NCBI GenBank assembly: GCA_023248415.1
Contig: JAHFEP010000019.1
Location: forward strand, 1-23,478
From: Nitrospirota bacterium
GTDB taxonomy: Bacteria; Nitrospirota; CAKKRA01; 9FT-COMBO-42-15
Length of the DNA stretch: 23,478 bases
Direction: 5' to 3'
Shown here: positions 7,577 to 14,626 of the stretch, one piece after another
Layout of the letters: each line of letters starts with the position of its first letter
Numbering within the stretch: position 1 is the first letter of the stretch
The notes under the pieces: generated by a model
Database searches by the model: none
What the model was told of the DNA's origin: nothing
Seen by the model: only the letters and a program-made list of their open reading frames with translations
Made by a program: the position numbers and the translations under genes

Positions 7577-8947
7577 ATGAATACCCTGAAATATATTTTT
7601 AAAATAAGCATGGTAATCTTAGCGCTTGCCTGCTCTAATGCTTATGGGGCTGAACAAAAAACAATATCAATAGAAAAGGAAAATAATGATGCAGGTGTTA
7701 AAAAGGCAGAGCCCTTATACACAATGGAATTCAGGGATGCAGATTTAAAGGATGTCTTAAGGTCGCTTGGCCAGGAGAATAACCTGAATATAATTATTAG
7801 TGAGAAGATTTCAGGGAAGGTCACCTTAAGCTTTAATAAAGTAAAATTAATGGATGCCATTGACACAATACTGAGGGTAAATAATCTTACCTATAACCGT
7901 GAAGGCAATATAATGATGATTGTTGCCTCGCCCTTTGGAGAGGGGGAGGAGGGGCTTGTTACAAAGAAGATTCCTGTTGATTTTGCAAATGCCAAAGAGG
8001 TGTCAGAAAATCTGAAAAATATGTTGAGCAGCAAGGGAAAGATTACAATAGACCAGAGGACAAATGCAATAATTATAAAAGATGTGGCAGAAAATGTGAC
8101 GAGGATAAGCAATCTTATTAAAGGCCTTGATACAAAGACACCGCAGGTAATGATTGAGGCAAGGATTGTTGAGGCAAGGTCAGGTTATTCCCGCGAGCTT
8201 GGGGTTCAGTGGGGCAGCGACTATTCGGGGAATATTACCTCAAGAGGCAGAACTACCGGGAGTTATATGCTTTCAGGCGGTGGGACAAAGGCGAGTTCAA
8301 CAGATACTACATATACACCATTAACAGGAGGTATTGGAATAGGTAATACGGGCTTCTTAGTAAATCTGCCTGCTGCAGTAGGTCTTGGAAGCGGCGGCGC
8401 TATTGGATTCTCTTTAGTAAAAAGCAATCTTGGCCTTGACCTGCAATTGTCAGCAATGGAGAGCACTGGCAAGGGGAAGATTCTCTCAAATCCAAAGATA
8501 TTGACACTTGATAATAAAGAGGCAAAGATATCAAGCGGAAGGGACATACCTATAAAGGTGCTTACAACAGTATCAGGTGTAACCTCTACAGAGATCAGGA
8601 TTATTAATGCATCGCTATCCCTTACAGTAACGCCTCATATTACATCAGATGACCAGATTGTAATGAATATAAAGGCAGAAAAGGCAGAGCCTGACTGGAC
8701 AAGGCAGGTGGATAACATACCAACTATAATTAAAAAGAATGCCATTACTGATATGATAATCAGGAATGGCGATACCATAGTAATCGGCGGCATCTATACA
8801 AAAGAGGTGCAGGATTCAGTGGCAGGAGTTCCATTGCTTTCAAAGATACCTATCCTCGGCTGGCTGTTTAAAAAGGAGGGTGTAGTTGATGAGCAGAATG
8901 AATTGCTTATCTTCATAACGCCTACAGTAATGAAGGAAAGGGTATAA
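7577..8947 (+). CDS. pilQ: PilQ, outer-membrane secretin of the type IV pilus
   Basis: PilQ forms the outer-membrane pore through which the pilus leaves the cell. The protein has a Sec signal peptide (MNTLKYIFKISMVILALACSNAYGA), an STN/N0 domain (about 50-115, FRDADLKDVLRSLGQENNLN), an N1/KH-like domain (about 125-190) and the secretin C-domain (about 210-455). The secretin part includes the VPLLSKIPILGWLFK signature. At about 456 aa it is short: most PilQ proteins are 600-900 aa because of N-terminal AMIN domains, which are absent here. ATG 7577 is chosen because AGGAG lies just upstream; an in-frame TTG 15 bases earlier is disfavoured. cutA starts immediately after the stop. Confidence 0.94.
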   Translation: MNTLKYIFKISMVILALACSNAYGAEQKTISIEKENNDAGVKKAEPLYTMEFRDADLKDVLRSLGQENNLNIIISEKISGKVTLSFNKVKLMDAIDTILRVNNLTYNREGNIMMIVASPFGEGEEGLVTKKIPVDFANAKEVSENLKNMLSSKGKITIDQRTNAIIIKDVAENVTRISNLIKGLDTKTPQVMIEARIVEARSGYSRELGVQWGSDYSGNITSRGRTTGSYMLSGGGTKASSTDTTYTPLTGGIGIGNTGFLVNLPAAVGLGSGGAIGFSLVKSNLGLDLQLSAMESTGKGKILSNPKILTLDNKEAKISSGRDIPIKVLTTVSGVTSTEIRIINASLSLTVTPHITSDDQIVMNIKAEKAEPDWTRQVDNIPTIIKKNAITDMIIRNGDTIVIGGIYTKEVQDSVAGVPLLSKIPILGWLFKKEGVVDEQNELLIFITPTVMKERV

Positions 8948-9270
8948 TTGTCAGAGACGGTTGTTATATTTGTTACCACCTCTTCCATTGATGAGGCGAG
9001 AAAGATAGGCAATACCCTTGTTGAAGAGAAGCTTATTGCATGTGCAAATATTATATCTCAGGTAGAGTCTATTTTTTACTGGCAGGATAAGGTTTGTAAT
9101 GAAAAAGAGGCGCTGATGATAATCAAGACCCAAAAAAACTGATTGATAAAATAATCAAGAGGGTTAAATCACTCCATAGCTATACAGTTCCAGAGGTAAT
9201 AGCATTACCGATAATAGAAGGTTCAAAGGATTATATTAAGTGGGTAAAAGAAGTAACAAAGGGTCATTAA
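8948..9270 (+). CDS. cutA: CutA1-like divalent-cation tolerance protein, split by a -1 frameshift
   Basis: CutA1 is a small trimeric ferredoxin-fold protein linked to copper tolerance. Frame 1 (8948-9142, TTG start with AAGGAAAGGG upstream) encodes the N-terminal two-thirds (VVIFVTTSSIDEARKIG, LIACANI, SIFYWQ, EALMIIKTQK). It then hits TGA at 9140-9142. The -1 frame continues exactly in register with the family: LIDKIIKRVKSLHSYTVPEVIALPIIEG, ending at TAA 9268-9270. The joined product is 107 aa, normal for CutA. The shift falls at an A7 run forming the heptamer A-AAA-AAC. Explanations are programmed or transcriptional slippage, a recent indel, or a sequencing error. The 3' end overlaps the next gene by 31 bp. 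Confidence 0.85.
9133..9139 (+). other. Slippery heptamer A-AAA-AAC in cutA
   Basis: The heptamer fits the X-XXY-YYZ pattern in the zero frame (codons CAA AAA AAC) and is followed at once by TGA. A -1 slip joins the two cutA reading frames perfectly. Only a weak 5-bp inverted repeat (TGATT/AATCA) lies downstream, so a strong stimulatory structure is not evident. Confidence 0.5.
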
Positions 9271-9935
9271 AGAAATCACTCCTTGATATACATAAAATAT
9301 TATATCGTGAATTCGGCCCACAGCACTGGTGGCCTGGTGAGACACCATTTGAGGTAATAGTAGGCGCAATCCTTACTCAAAATACTGCATGGGGTAATGT
9401 AACAAAGGCGATAGATAATCTTAAGAAGGAGGGTTATCTAATGCCAGAATCACTGTATTCGCTATCCATGCCTAAATTAGCGAGATTAATCAGGCCGTCA
9501 GGTTATTATAATATCAAGGCAAATAGACTAAAAGAATTTCTGAATTTTTTATTTAATGAATACAATGGAAGCCTTGAGAAGATGTTTAAGACTAATTTGC
9601 CAAAGTTAAGGGAAAAACTCTTGAAAATTAATGGAATTGGACCAGAAACTGCTGATTCTATTCTCCTTTATGCTGGAAATTACCCTATATTTGTAATAGA
9701 TGCATATACTAAAAGGATTTTACAAAGGCATAATATAATAACCGATGGGATTGCTTATCACCCTTTACAGAGGCTCTTTATGGATAATTTGCCAGAAGAT
9801 GTGAATTTATTTAATGAATATCATGCCCTGATAGTAAAGACGGCAAAAGACTTTTGCAAGAAAAAACCGCTCTGTGATGTATGCCCGCTTAATAATCTAA
9901 ATATACCAATGAGTTCTGAAAGAAAAAATACTTGA
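9240..9935 (+). CDS. Endonuclease III/MagIII-like HhH-GPD DNA glycosylase
   Basis: This 231-aa protein is a base-excision repair glycosylase of the HhH-GPD superfamily. It has the opening FEVIVGAILTQNTAW, the helix-hairpin-helix LLKINGIGPETADSI (about 127-141) and the catalytic Asp in FVIDAYTKR (D154). The lyase lysine of bifunctional Nth (LPGVGRKTA) is replaced by Glu136, so it should be a monofunctional glycosylase, as in the MagIII 3-methyladenine branch. Near the C-terminus three cysteines (C206, C212, C215; C-x5-C-x2-C) remain but the fourth cluster ligand is missing, so an intact 4Fe-4S cluster is doubtful. The start is GTG with AAGGA 9 bases upstream, inside the end of cutA. Confidence 0.85.
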   Translation: MGKRSNKGSLKKSLLDIHKILYREFGPQHWWPGETPFEVIVGAILTQNTAWGNVTKAIDNLKKEGYLMPESLYSLSMPKLARLIRPSGYYNIKANRLKEFLNFLFNEYNGSLEKMFKTNLPKLREKLLKINGIGPETADSILLYAGNYPIFVIDAYTKRILQRHNIITDGIAYHPLQRLFMDNLPEDVNLFNEYHALIVKTAKDFCKKKPLCDVCPLNNLNIPMSSERKNT

Positions 9936-9960
9936 CAAAGTAGCTGATGTATGGTATTTA
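9932..9960 (+). promoter_or_regulatory. Candidate sigma-70 promoter for the M23 peptidase gene
   Basis: A perfect -35 TTGACA (9932-9937) overlaps the stop codon of the glycosylase gene. TATTTA follows after 17 bp as a poor -10; TTTAAT two bases later is an alternative. The M23 gene starts at 10027. Confidence 0.4.
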
Positions 9961-10026
9961 ATTAGAGTATAGTCAAACTAAATGGGATAGTATCCTTTAA
10001 GTAACAACAATAATGGATAGTTTTTT

Positions 10027-10953
10027 ATGAAATTAAAGAAATCATATACTATACTTATACTACCTAATCCAAAAGATAAGCCTTACCGTTTTATCCTTAC
10101 AAAACGAGCGTTAAATACTATAATAGCTGCATCAGCTTTCTTGGTTTTACTATTCCTCTTTATGGGCGGCAGTTATATTGTAATGGCTGGCAAGGTATGG
10201 GAGCTTGAGTCCTTAAGAAAGGTGACGAAATCCCAGAAACTGCAGATACAGACCTTTGCCTCTACTGTGGATGAATTAAAAAAGCAGATGTCCCGTCTGA
10301 ATGAATTAGATACAAAATTAAGGGTAATCACAAATTTAGATGCTGCTGACAAAAAGAATAATAATACACAGGTGCTTGGTATGGGCGGTCAGAAAGAGAT
10401 AGAGCTTGGCAGCAGCCTTGCCTCTGCTGATGAGAAAATGCATGAAGAGGCATTGGCAAAGATGCATGATGAAATGACCAGGTTGAAATCAGATGCCTTA
10501 AAACAGGAGGTTAGCTTTCAGGAGCTTTCAGACTTTATGAAAGAAAAAAGCTCTATGTGGGCATCAACCCCCTCTATCTGGCCTGTTAAAGGCTGGCTCA
10601 CCTCTGGGTTTGGAAATAGGGTATCACCATTTACAGGAAGCTATCAGATGCACAAGGGCATAGACATTGCTGCAAGGAGTGATACGCCTATAATTGCGCC
10701 TGCAGCCGGTATTGTGGTTAAGGAAGGCTTTGAGGCAGGGCTTGGAAAAACTATTAAGATTGACCACGGTTATGGCTATGTTACAAGCTACGGCCATCTT
10801 TCAAAGACAAAGGTAACAGCAGGTCAGAGGATAAAAAGAGGCCAGGTAATTGGCTATGTCGGGAACACAGGCTACAGCACAGGCCCGCACCTGCATTATG
10901 AGGTTCATGTAAATAACATTCCAGTAAATCCATTAAAGCACATCTTAGACTAA
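10027..10953 (+). CDS. M23 (LytM-type) peptidoglycan endopeptidase, membrane anchored
   Basis: This 308-aa protein has a cytoplasmic basic N-terminus, one transmembrane helix at about 31-53 and a long periplasmic coiled-coil (about 58-175). A C-terminal LytM domain follows at about 190-305. The zinc site is complete: H209 and D213 in HKGIDIAA, and H290 in HLHYEV, with H288 and the histidine of SYGHLSK as catalytic partners. It is therefore likely an active endopeptidase that cuts peptide cross-links, rather than an EnvC/NlpD-type degenerate activator. The coiled-coil-plus-LytM layout is shared with envelope division and morphogenesis hydrolases. It has its own candidate promoter and is convergent with the next gene. 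Confidence 0.9.
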   Translation: MKLKKSYTILILPNPKDKPYRFILTKRALNTIIAASAFLVLLFLFMGGSYIVMAGKVWELESLRKVTKSQKLQIQTFASTVDELKKQMSRLNELDTKLRVITNLDAADKKNNNTQVLGMGGQKEIELGSSLASADEKMHEEALAKMHDEMTRLKSDALKQEVSFQELSDFMKEKSSMWASTPSIWPVKGWLTSGFGNRVSPFTGSYQMHKGIDIAARSDTPIIAPAAGIVVKEGFEAGLGKTIKIDHGYGYVTSYGHLSKTKVTAGQRIKRGQVIGYVGNTGYSTGPHLHYEVHVNNIPVNPLKHILD

Positions 10954-11020
10954 AAACAGAGCAACTTATAAATACTATAACTTGTGTCAGCTTTCTTTTG
11001 ATTTGTAACCCAACCTGATG

Positions 11021-11782
11021 CTATAGGTACTTCTGGATATTTATCAGGCTTTTCTCAATTGCCTCTTTGGAGTGGCCTTCAATGGTCAGAAGAGGCTCTG
11101 ATTTTGATTTTTTTAGGAGTGTAAAGAAAAGGTCAAAGTTAATGGTTCCATCACCAATACCAAGGTGGTCATCGTTTTTGCCAGTGTTGTCGTGAAGGTG
11201 CACCTCTACAATATTATCTCCAATTTCCTCAAACCAACTTTCTAATGGAACCTTTGAAAAGAGATTAAAATGACCTGTGTCAAAGCAGATGCCAAGATTT
11301 GGGGAGTTTATTTCTTTAACAAGCATTCTTAATGTCTCAGGCGCTTCTTCAAAAATATTTTCAATTGCCACTTTGATACTTAATTTCTCCGCCTTTTCTA
11401 ATACGCTTTTCCATGTATCAACGCTGTTTTTTAACCAGATATCTGTATAGCCATTGTATCTCCATTTATCATAGCCCGGATGGAATACAATCACCTCTGG
11501 TTTGTAAATTTCTGCTATCTCAAACAGGTGAAAAAAGCGCGCTAATGTGATTTCCCTGACCCGTTTATCAATAGCGCCAGGGGCAAGGTCAATAAAAGGG
11601 GCGTGAAAGGTGAATCTTGGGCTGTAATTAAGCTCCTCTTTGAGCCTTTTATAGTCATCAGTTTTTGCTGAATCTAAGGTATGTGAATTAAAATATATCT
11701 CTAAGTCAAGCCTTTTATCATTTACCAATTTTATGTTTTCAATCAACTTAGGATAGGGTATATGGACATTTATTCGTTTCAT
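11021..11782 (-). CDS. Sugar-phosphate isomerase/epimerase-like TIM-barrel protein (AP endonuclease 2 fold)
   Basis: This 253-aa protein has the xylose-isomerase-like TIM-barrel pattern. Metal or substrate motifs appear at barrel strand ends in the expected order: FTFHAPF, VIVFHPG, VAIENIFEE, GICFDTGH, VEVHLHDN, DDHLGIGDGTI and LTIEGH. These are the His/Glu/Asp ligands of the family, so it should bind a divalent metal. The family covers sugar epimerases, inosose dehydratases and endonuclease IV, so the substrate cannot be named. It lies 12 bp downstream of the fmdB-type gene in the same direction, forming a two-gene operon from the promoter at about 12113-12142. Confidence 0.82.
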   Translation of the reverse strand: MKRINVHIPYPKLIENIKLVNDKRLDLEIYFNSHTLDSAKTDDYKRLKEELNYSPRFTFHAPFIDLAPGAIDKRVREITLARFFHLFEIAEIYKPEVIVFHPGYDKWRYNGYTDIWLKNSVDTWKSVLEKAEKLSIKVAIENIFEEAPETLRMLVKEINSPNLGICFDTGHFNLFSKVPLESWFEEIGDNIVEVHLHDNTGKNDDHLGIGDGTINFDLFFTLLKKSKSEPLLTIEGHSKEAIEKSLINIQKYL

Positions 11783-11794
11783 TGGCCTATCCAG

Positions 11795-12073
11795 TCAGCT
11801 TCCAGATTTAACAGTTTCAGTTTTTGCAGGTGATTCTGTCTTTTTTGTTTCTGCTGCTTTAGAATTAGAGCTTTCTTTTTTGGAATCTTTTAATTTATTT
11901 GAATAGTCTGTAATATACCAGCCGCTGCCTTTAAATATTAGTCCTGATGTAGAAATTACTTTATAAAGTTCGCCATTGCACTCATTGCATACTGCCTTTG
12001 GCGCTTCATCAACCTTCTGAATTATCTCAAAGGCATGGCCGCAGTCTTTACACTTATATTCGTATATCGGCAT
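11795..12073 (-). CDS. FmdB-family zinc-ribbon protein
   Basis: This 92-aa protein begins MPIYEYKCKDCGHAFE, the FmdB/CxxC_CXXC_SSSS signature. C8/C11 and a second CxxC pair (VCNECNG) form a zinc ribbon, and the segment continues ISTSGLIFKGSGWYITDY as in the family. The C-terminal 30 residues are low-complexity Lys/Ser/Glu/Thr. FmdB proteins are annotated as putative regulators, but their function is mostly unknown. The ATG is preceded by GGAGG about 8 bases upstream. First gene of the operon that includes the TIM-barrel gene. Confidence 0.9.
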   Translation of the reverse strand: MPIYEYKCKDCGHAFEIIQKVDEAPKAVCNECNGELYKVISTSGLIFKGSGWYITDYSNKLKDSKKESSNSKAAETKKTESPAKTETVKSGS

Positions 12074-12112
12074 TTTGAAAAACCTCCATTAGCAAAGCTT
12101 GATTTTCAAGTT

Positions 12113-12142
12113 ATTATATCTGTTTTTTCTGCTTTCAGTCAA
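12113..12142 (-). promoter_or_regulatory. Sigma-70 promoter for the fmdB-like operon
   Basis: On the minus strand TTGACT (12142-12137) is followed after 18 bp by a perfect TATAAT (12118-12113). The -35 overlaps the stop of the upstream aminotransferase gene. Transcription would start near 12106, about 33 bases before the FmdB ATG, with GGAGG in between. Confidence 0.7.
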
Positions 12143-13328
12143 GGGAATTGATCGCAGCCTCTATCCTGTCAATGCCATTTTTGATATTTTCTATAGATGT
12201 TGCGTAAGAGAATCTTATATAATCATCTGCGCCAAAGGCATCACCTGCTACAACTGCTGCCTGTGCTTTATCAAGAAGATAATTAGCAAGGTCAGAAGAG
12301 TCTTTTATCTTTTTGCCATTATAACTTTTTCCAAATAGCTTGGATATATTTGGAAATGCATAAAAAGCGCCCTTTGGCATCTGGCAGGCGATACCTTCTA
12401 TCTTATTCAGCCGCTCTACGATATATCTTCTTCTCTTATCAAATTCATCTACCATTGTTTTAATAAAATCCTGCGGTCCTTTTAATGCCTCAACTGCTGC
12501 CTTCTGGCTGATGGATGCTGGATTTGATGTGCTCTGGCTCTGGACCTTGTTCATTGCTGATATGATTTCATCTGGCCCTGCAGCATAACCTATTCGCCAT
12601 CCTGTCATGGAGTGCGACTTTGATAAGCCGTTGACAACTATCGTCAGATTTTTAACCTTTTCATTCAAAGAGGCAATGCTTACATGCATAAAACCGTCAT
12701 ATATAATCTTCTCGTAAATCTCATCAGAGATAATAAATATCTTTTTCTTAACAGCAATCTCAGCTATCTCTTCTAATATATCCTTATCATAAGCAGAGCC
12801 TGTTGGATTAGAAGGAGAGTTTAATATAATCGCTTTGGTTTTTTTAGTAATCTTCTTTTTTAACTCCTTTGTGCTTAACATAAAATTATTTTCTTCTTTT
12901 GTATTAAGGATAACAGGCTTTGCATTATTTAATATAACCTGGTCAGGATATGAGACCCAGTAGGGCGCTGGAATTACAATCTCATCGCCTCTGTCAAACA
13001 AGACCTGTGCAATATTATACAGACTGTGCTTTGCACCGCAGGAGACAATAATCTGATTTTTGGAATAGGCAAGGTTATTATCACCCTGCATCTTTTTTAT
13101 TATCGCCTCTTTTAATTCATCTGTGCCGCCAACAGCCGTATATTTTGTAAAGCCATTATTAATGGCTTTTATGGCAGCAGCCTTAACATTTTCAGGTGTG
13201 TCAAAATCAGGCTCCCCAACGCCAAAATTTACTACATCCATCCCTTGTGCAATCATTGCCTTTGCCTTTGCATCAATCGCAAGCGTTGGAGAAGGTTTTA
13301 ATTTAGAAACCCTTTTTGCTAAAGTCAT
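12135..13328 (-). CDS. aspC: Aspatate/aromatic aminotransferase, class I (PLP-dependent)
   Basis: This 397-aa fold-type I aminotransferase of subgroup Ib interconverts aspartate and oxaloacetate with 2-oxoglutarate/glutamate. The PLP lysine is K237 in NGLSKSHSMTGWRIGY. D202 (SDEIY) binds the pyridine nitrogen, N174 (SPSNPTG) the phenol oxygen, and R245 the phosphate. The N-terminus FGVGEPDFDTP and C-terminal FSYATS segment are typical. Subgroup Ib enzymes can also act on prephenate or aromatic acids, so substrate range is open. The ATG has AAGGAGG upstream. It is the last gene of an rsmD-coaD-aspC run, 15 bp after coaD. Confidence 0.92.
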   Translation of the reverse strand: MTLAKRVSKLKPSPTLAIDAKAKAMIAQGMDVVNFGVGEPDFDTPENVKAAAIKAINNGFTKYTAVGGTDELKEAIIKKMQGDNNLAYSKNQIIVSCGAKHSLYNIAQVLFDRGDEIVIPAPYWVSYPDQVILNNAKPVILNTKEENNFMLSTKELKKKITKKTKAIILNSPSNPTGSAYDKDILEEIAEIAVKKKIFIISDEIYEKIIYDGFMHVSIASLNEKVKNLTIVVNGLSKSHSMTGWRIGYAAGPDEIISAMNKVQSQSTSNPASISQKAAVEALKGPQDFIKTMVDEFDKRRRYIVERLNKIEGIACQMPKGAFYAFPNISKLFGKSYNGKKIKDSSDLANYLLDKAQAAVVAGDAFGADDYIRFSYATSIENIKNGIDRIEAAINSLD

Positions 13329-13343
13329 TTACAGCAATCCTCC

Positions 13344-13826
13344 TTATTCAAATTTTTTATTTAGTTTTTTAGCGACTATCTTTGGAACAAGGCCGTTTAC
13401 AGAGCCTTTAAATGCAGCAATCTCCTTAATTATGCTTGACGTCAGATATGAATACTCCTCGCTTGGCATTAAAAACACAGTCTCAATTTTATTATCAAGC
13501 CTTCTGTTCATAAGAGCCATCTGAAATTCATATTCAAAATCAGACACCGCCCTTAATCCTCTTATTATTGCATTTGCCTTTTTCTTTTTTGCATAATCAA
13601 CAAGAAGGCCATTAAAGATATCAATCTTCACATTTTGTAATCCCTTTGTCGCTGTTTTTATCATCCCTAACCTTTCATCTGGTGTAAAAAGAGGTATTTT
13701 TTTTGGATTAGGCGCTAATGCTATAATCACCTCATCAAATATGCCGAGGCTTCTTTTAATTAAATCAATGTGGCCGTTCGTGATTGGGTCAAATGTTCCA
13801 GGATATACTGCAATATTTTTTTTCAT
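13344..13826 (-). CDS. coaD: Phosphopantetheine adenylyltransferase
   Basis: CoaD makes dephospho-CoA from 4'-phosphopantetheine and ATP in coenzyme A synthesis. At 160 aa it is of standard length. The nucleotidyltransferase motif is YPGTFDPITNGH (T16-N-G-H19). The substrate-binding and closing segments IIRGLRAVSDFEYEFQMALMNRRL and FLMPSEEYSYLTSSIIKEIA are intact. It overlaps the end of rsmD by 4 bp (ATGA), the usual rsmD-coaD pairing in bacteria. Assignment is firm. Confidence 0.96.
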   Translation of the reverse strand: MKKNIAVYPGTFDPITNGHIDLIKRSLGIFDEVIIALAPNPKKIPLFTPDERLGMIKTATKGLQNVKIDIFNGLLVDYAKKKKANAIIRGLRAVSDFEYEFQMALMNRRLDNKIETVFLMPSEEYSYLTSSIIKEIAAFKGSVNGLVPKIVAKKLNKKFE

Positions 13827-14374
13827 CTTAGCCTCCTTTTTTTATAGAGTGATAGGGTTGTATCGCCATATTTATATTTCTTTAACAAAATCAGGCAATT
13901 TGTTTCCTCTATCAAAGAGGTTTTGCTGTGATGTTCAATAATCAATATACCATTATTATTAAGTATCTCTTTTTTATCAAAAACTGCCATGACCTTTTCA
14001 AACAAATCTGATTTATAAGGCGGATCAAAGAAGATGATGCCAACCCCTTTATCTGTTTCTTCAAGAAATCTTACTGCATCGCTGCATATAACCTTACTAT
14101 CGTTTTCTAAATTGCATAATAAAAGATTTTCCTTTATTAATTTAACAGCCCTGTGATTATTTTCAACAAAGAGTGTTTCTTTCGCCCCTCTGCTTAAAGC
14201 CTCTATTCCAACACCGCCTGTTCCAGCACAGAGGTCTAAGAATATTGCATCAATAATCTTATCTCCAATTATATTGAATACTGACTCCTTAACCTTATCT
14301 GATGTTGGCCTGATGTTTAGGCCTTTTAAAGCCTTTAATCTTCTCCCTCTTGCTGTGCCTCCTACAACACGCAA
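13823..14374 (-). CDS. rsmD: 16S rRNA m2G966 methyltransferase RsmD
   Basis: RsmD methylates G966 of 16S rRNA. The 183-aa protein starts MRVVGGTARGRRL, has IRPTSDKVKESVFNI, the SAM-binding LDLCAGTGGVGIEA (about 46-59) and the catalytic DPPY (117-120). The start is a TTG codon with AAAGGTG upstream; no in-frame ATG would retain the conserved N-terminus. Its 5' end lies about 17 bp from a palindromic element, which may separate it from, or sit inside, its promoter region. Confidence 0.94.
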   Translation of the reverse strand: MRVVGGTARGRRLKALKGLNIRPTSDKVKESVFNIIGDKIIDAIFLDLCAGTGGVGIEALSRGAKETLFVENNHRAVKLIKENLLLCNLENDSKVICSDAVRFLEETDKGVGIIFFDPPYKSDLFEKVMAVFDKKEILNNNGILIIEHHSKTSLIEETNCLILLKKYKYGDTTLSLYKKRRLR

Positions 14375-14390
14375 TTTTACACCTTTTCTC

Positions 14391-14512
14391 AGATTTAGCG
14401 ATAGGGGTCATCTGCTGCGTTGTTGCTTCGGCCTCGCATCCTCACATACTAACTTGTATGCTGCGGTGCGAGTCCTCGCTTCGCCTTGCATCTGACCCCT
14501 CTGGCTAAATCT
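14391..14512. repeat. 122-bp palindromic (REP/MITE-like) element
   Basis: Outer arms AGATTTAGC (14391-14399) and GCTAAATCT (14504-14512) are perfect inverted repeats. Inside them AGGGGTCA (14403-14410) and TGACCCCT (14493-14500) are also perfect. Further imperfect pairing (CTCGCA, CATAC) continues towards the centre. The interior is much richer in GC than its surroundings and has no credible gene. It occupies the rsmD-transglycosylase gap; 14513-14626 holds nothing else recognisable. Confidence 0.75.
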
Positions 14513-14626
14513 GATTACAAAATATCTTTTTATCTATTTCAGAGTTTTATACGGTATTCAGCAACTTTTTTATCAGCAAAAAACTAACACATTGAGCCTT
14601 TTCAGTCAAGGATATACTTAAAGGCT

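Noticed and set aside
12099..12338. Plus-strand open frame of 79 codons
   Set aside because: It lies antisense to the aminotransferase end and the fmdB promoter, and shows no family similarity or ribosome binding site.
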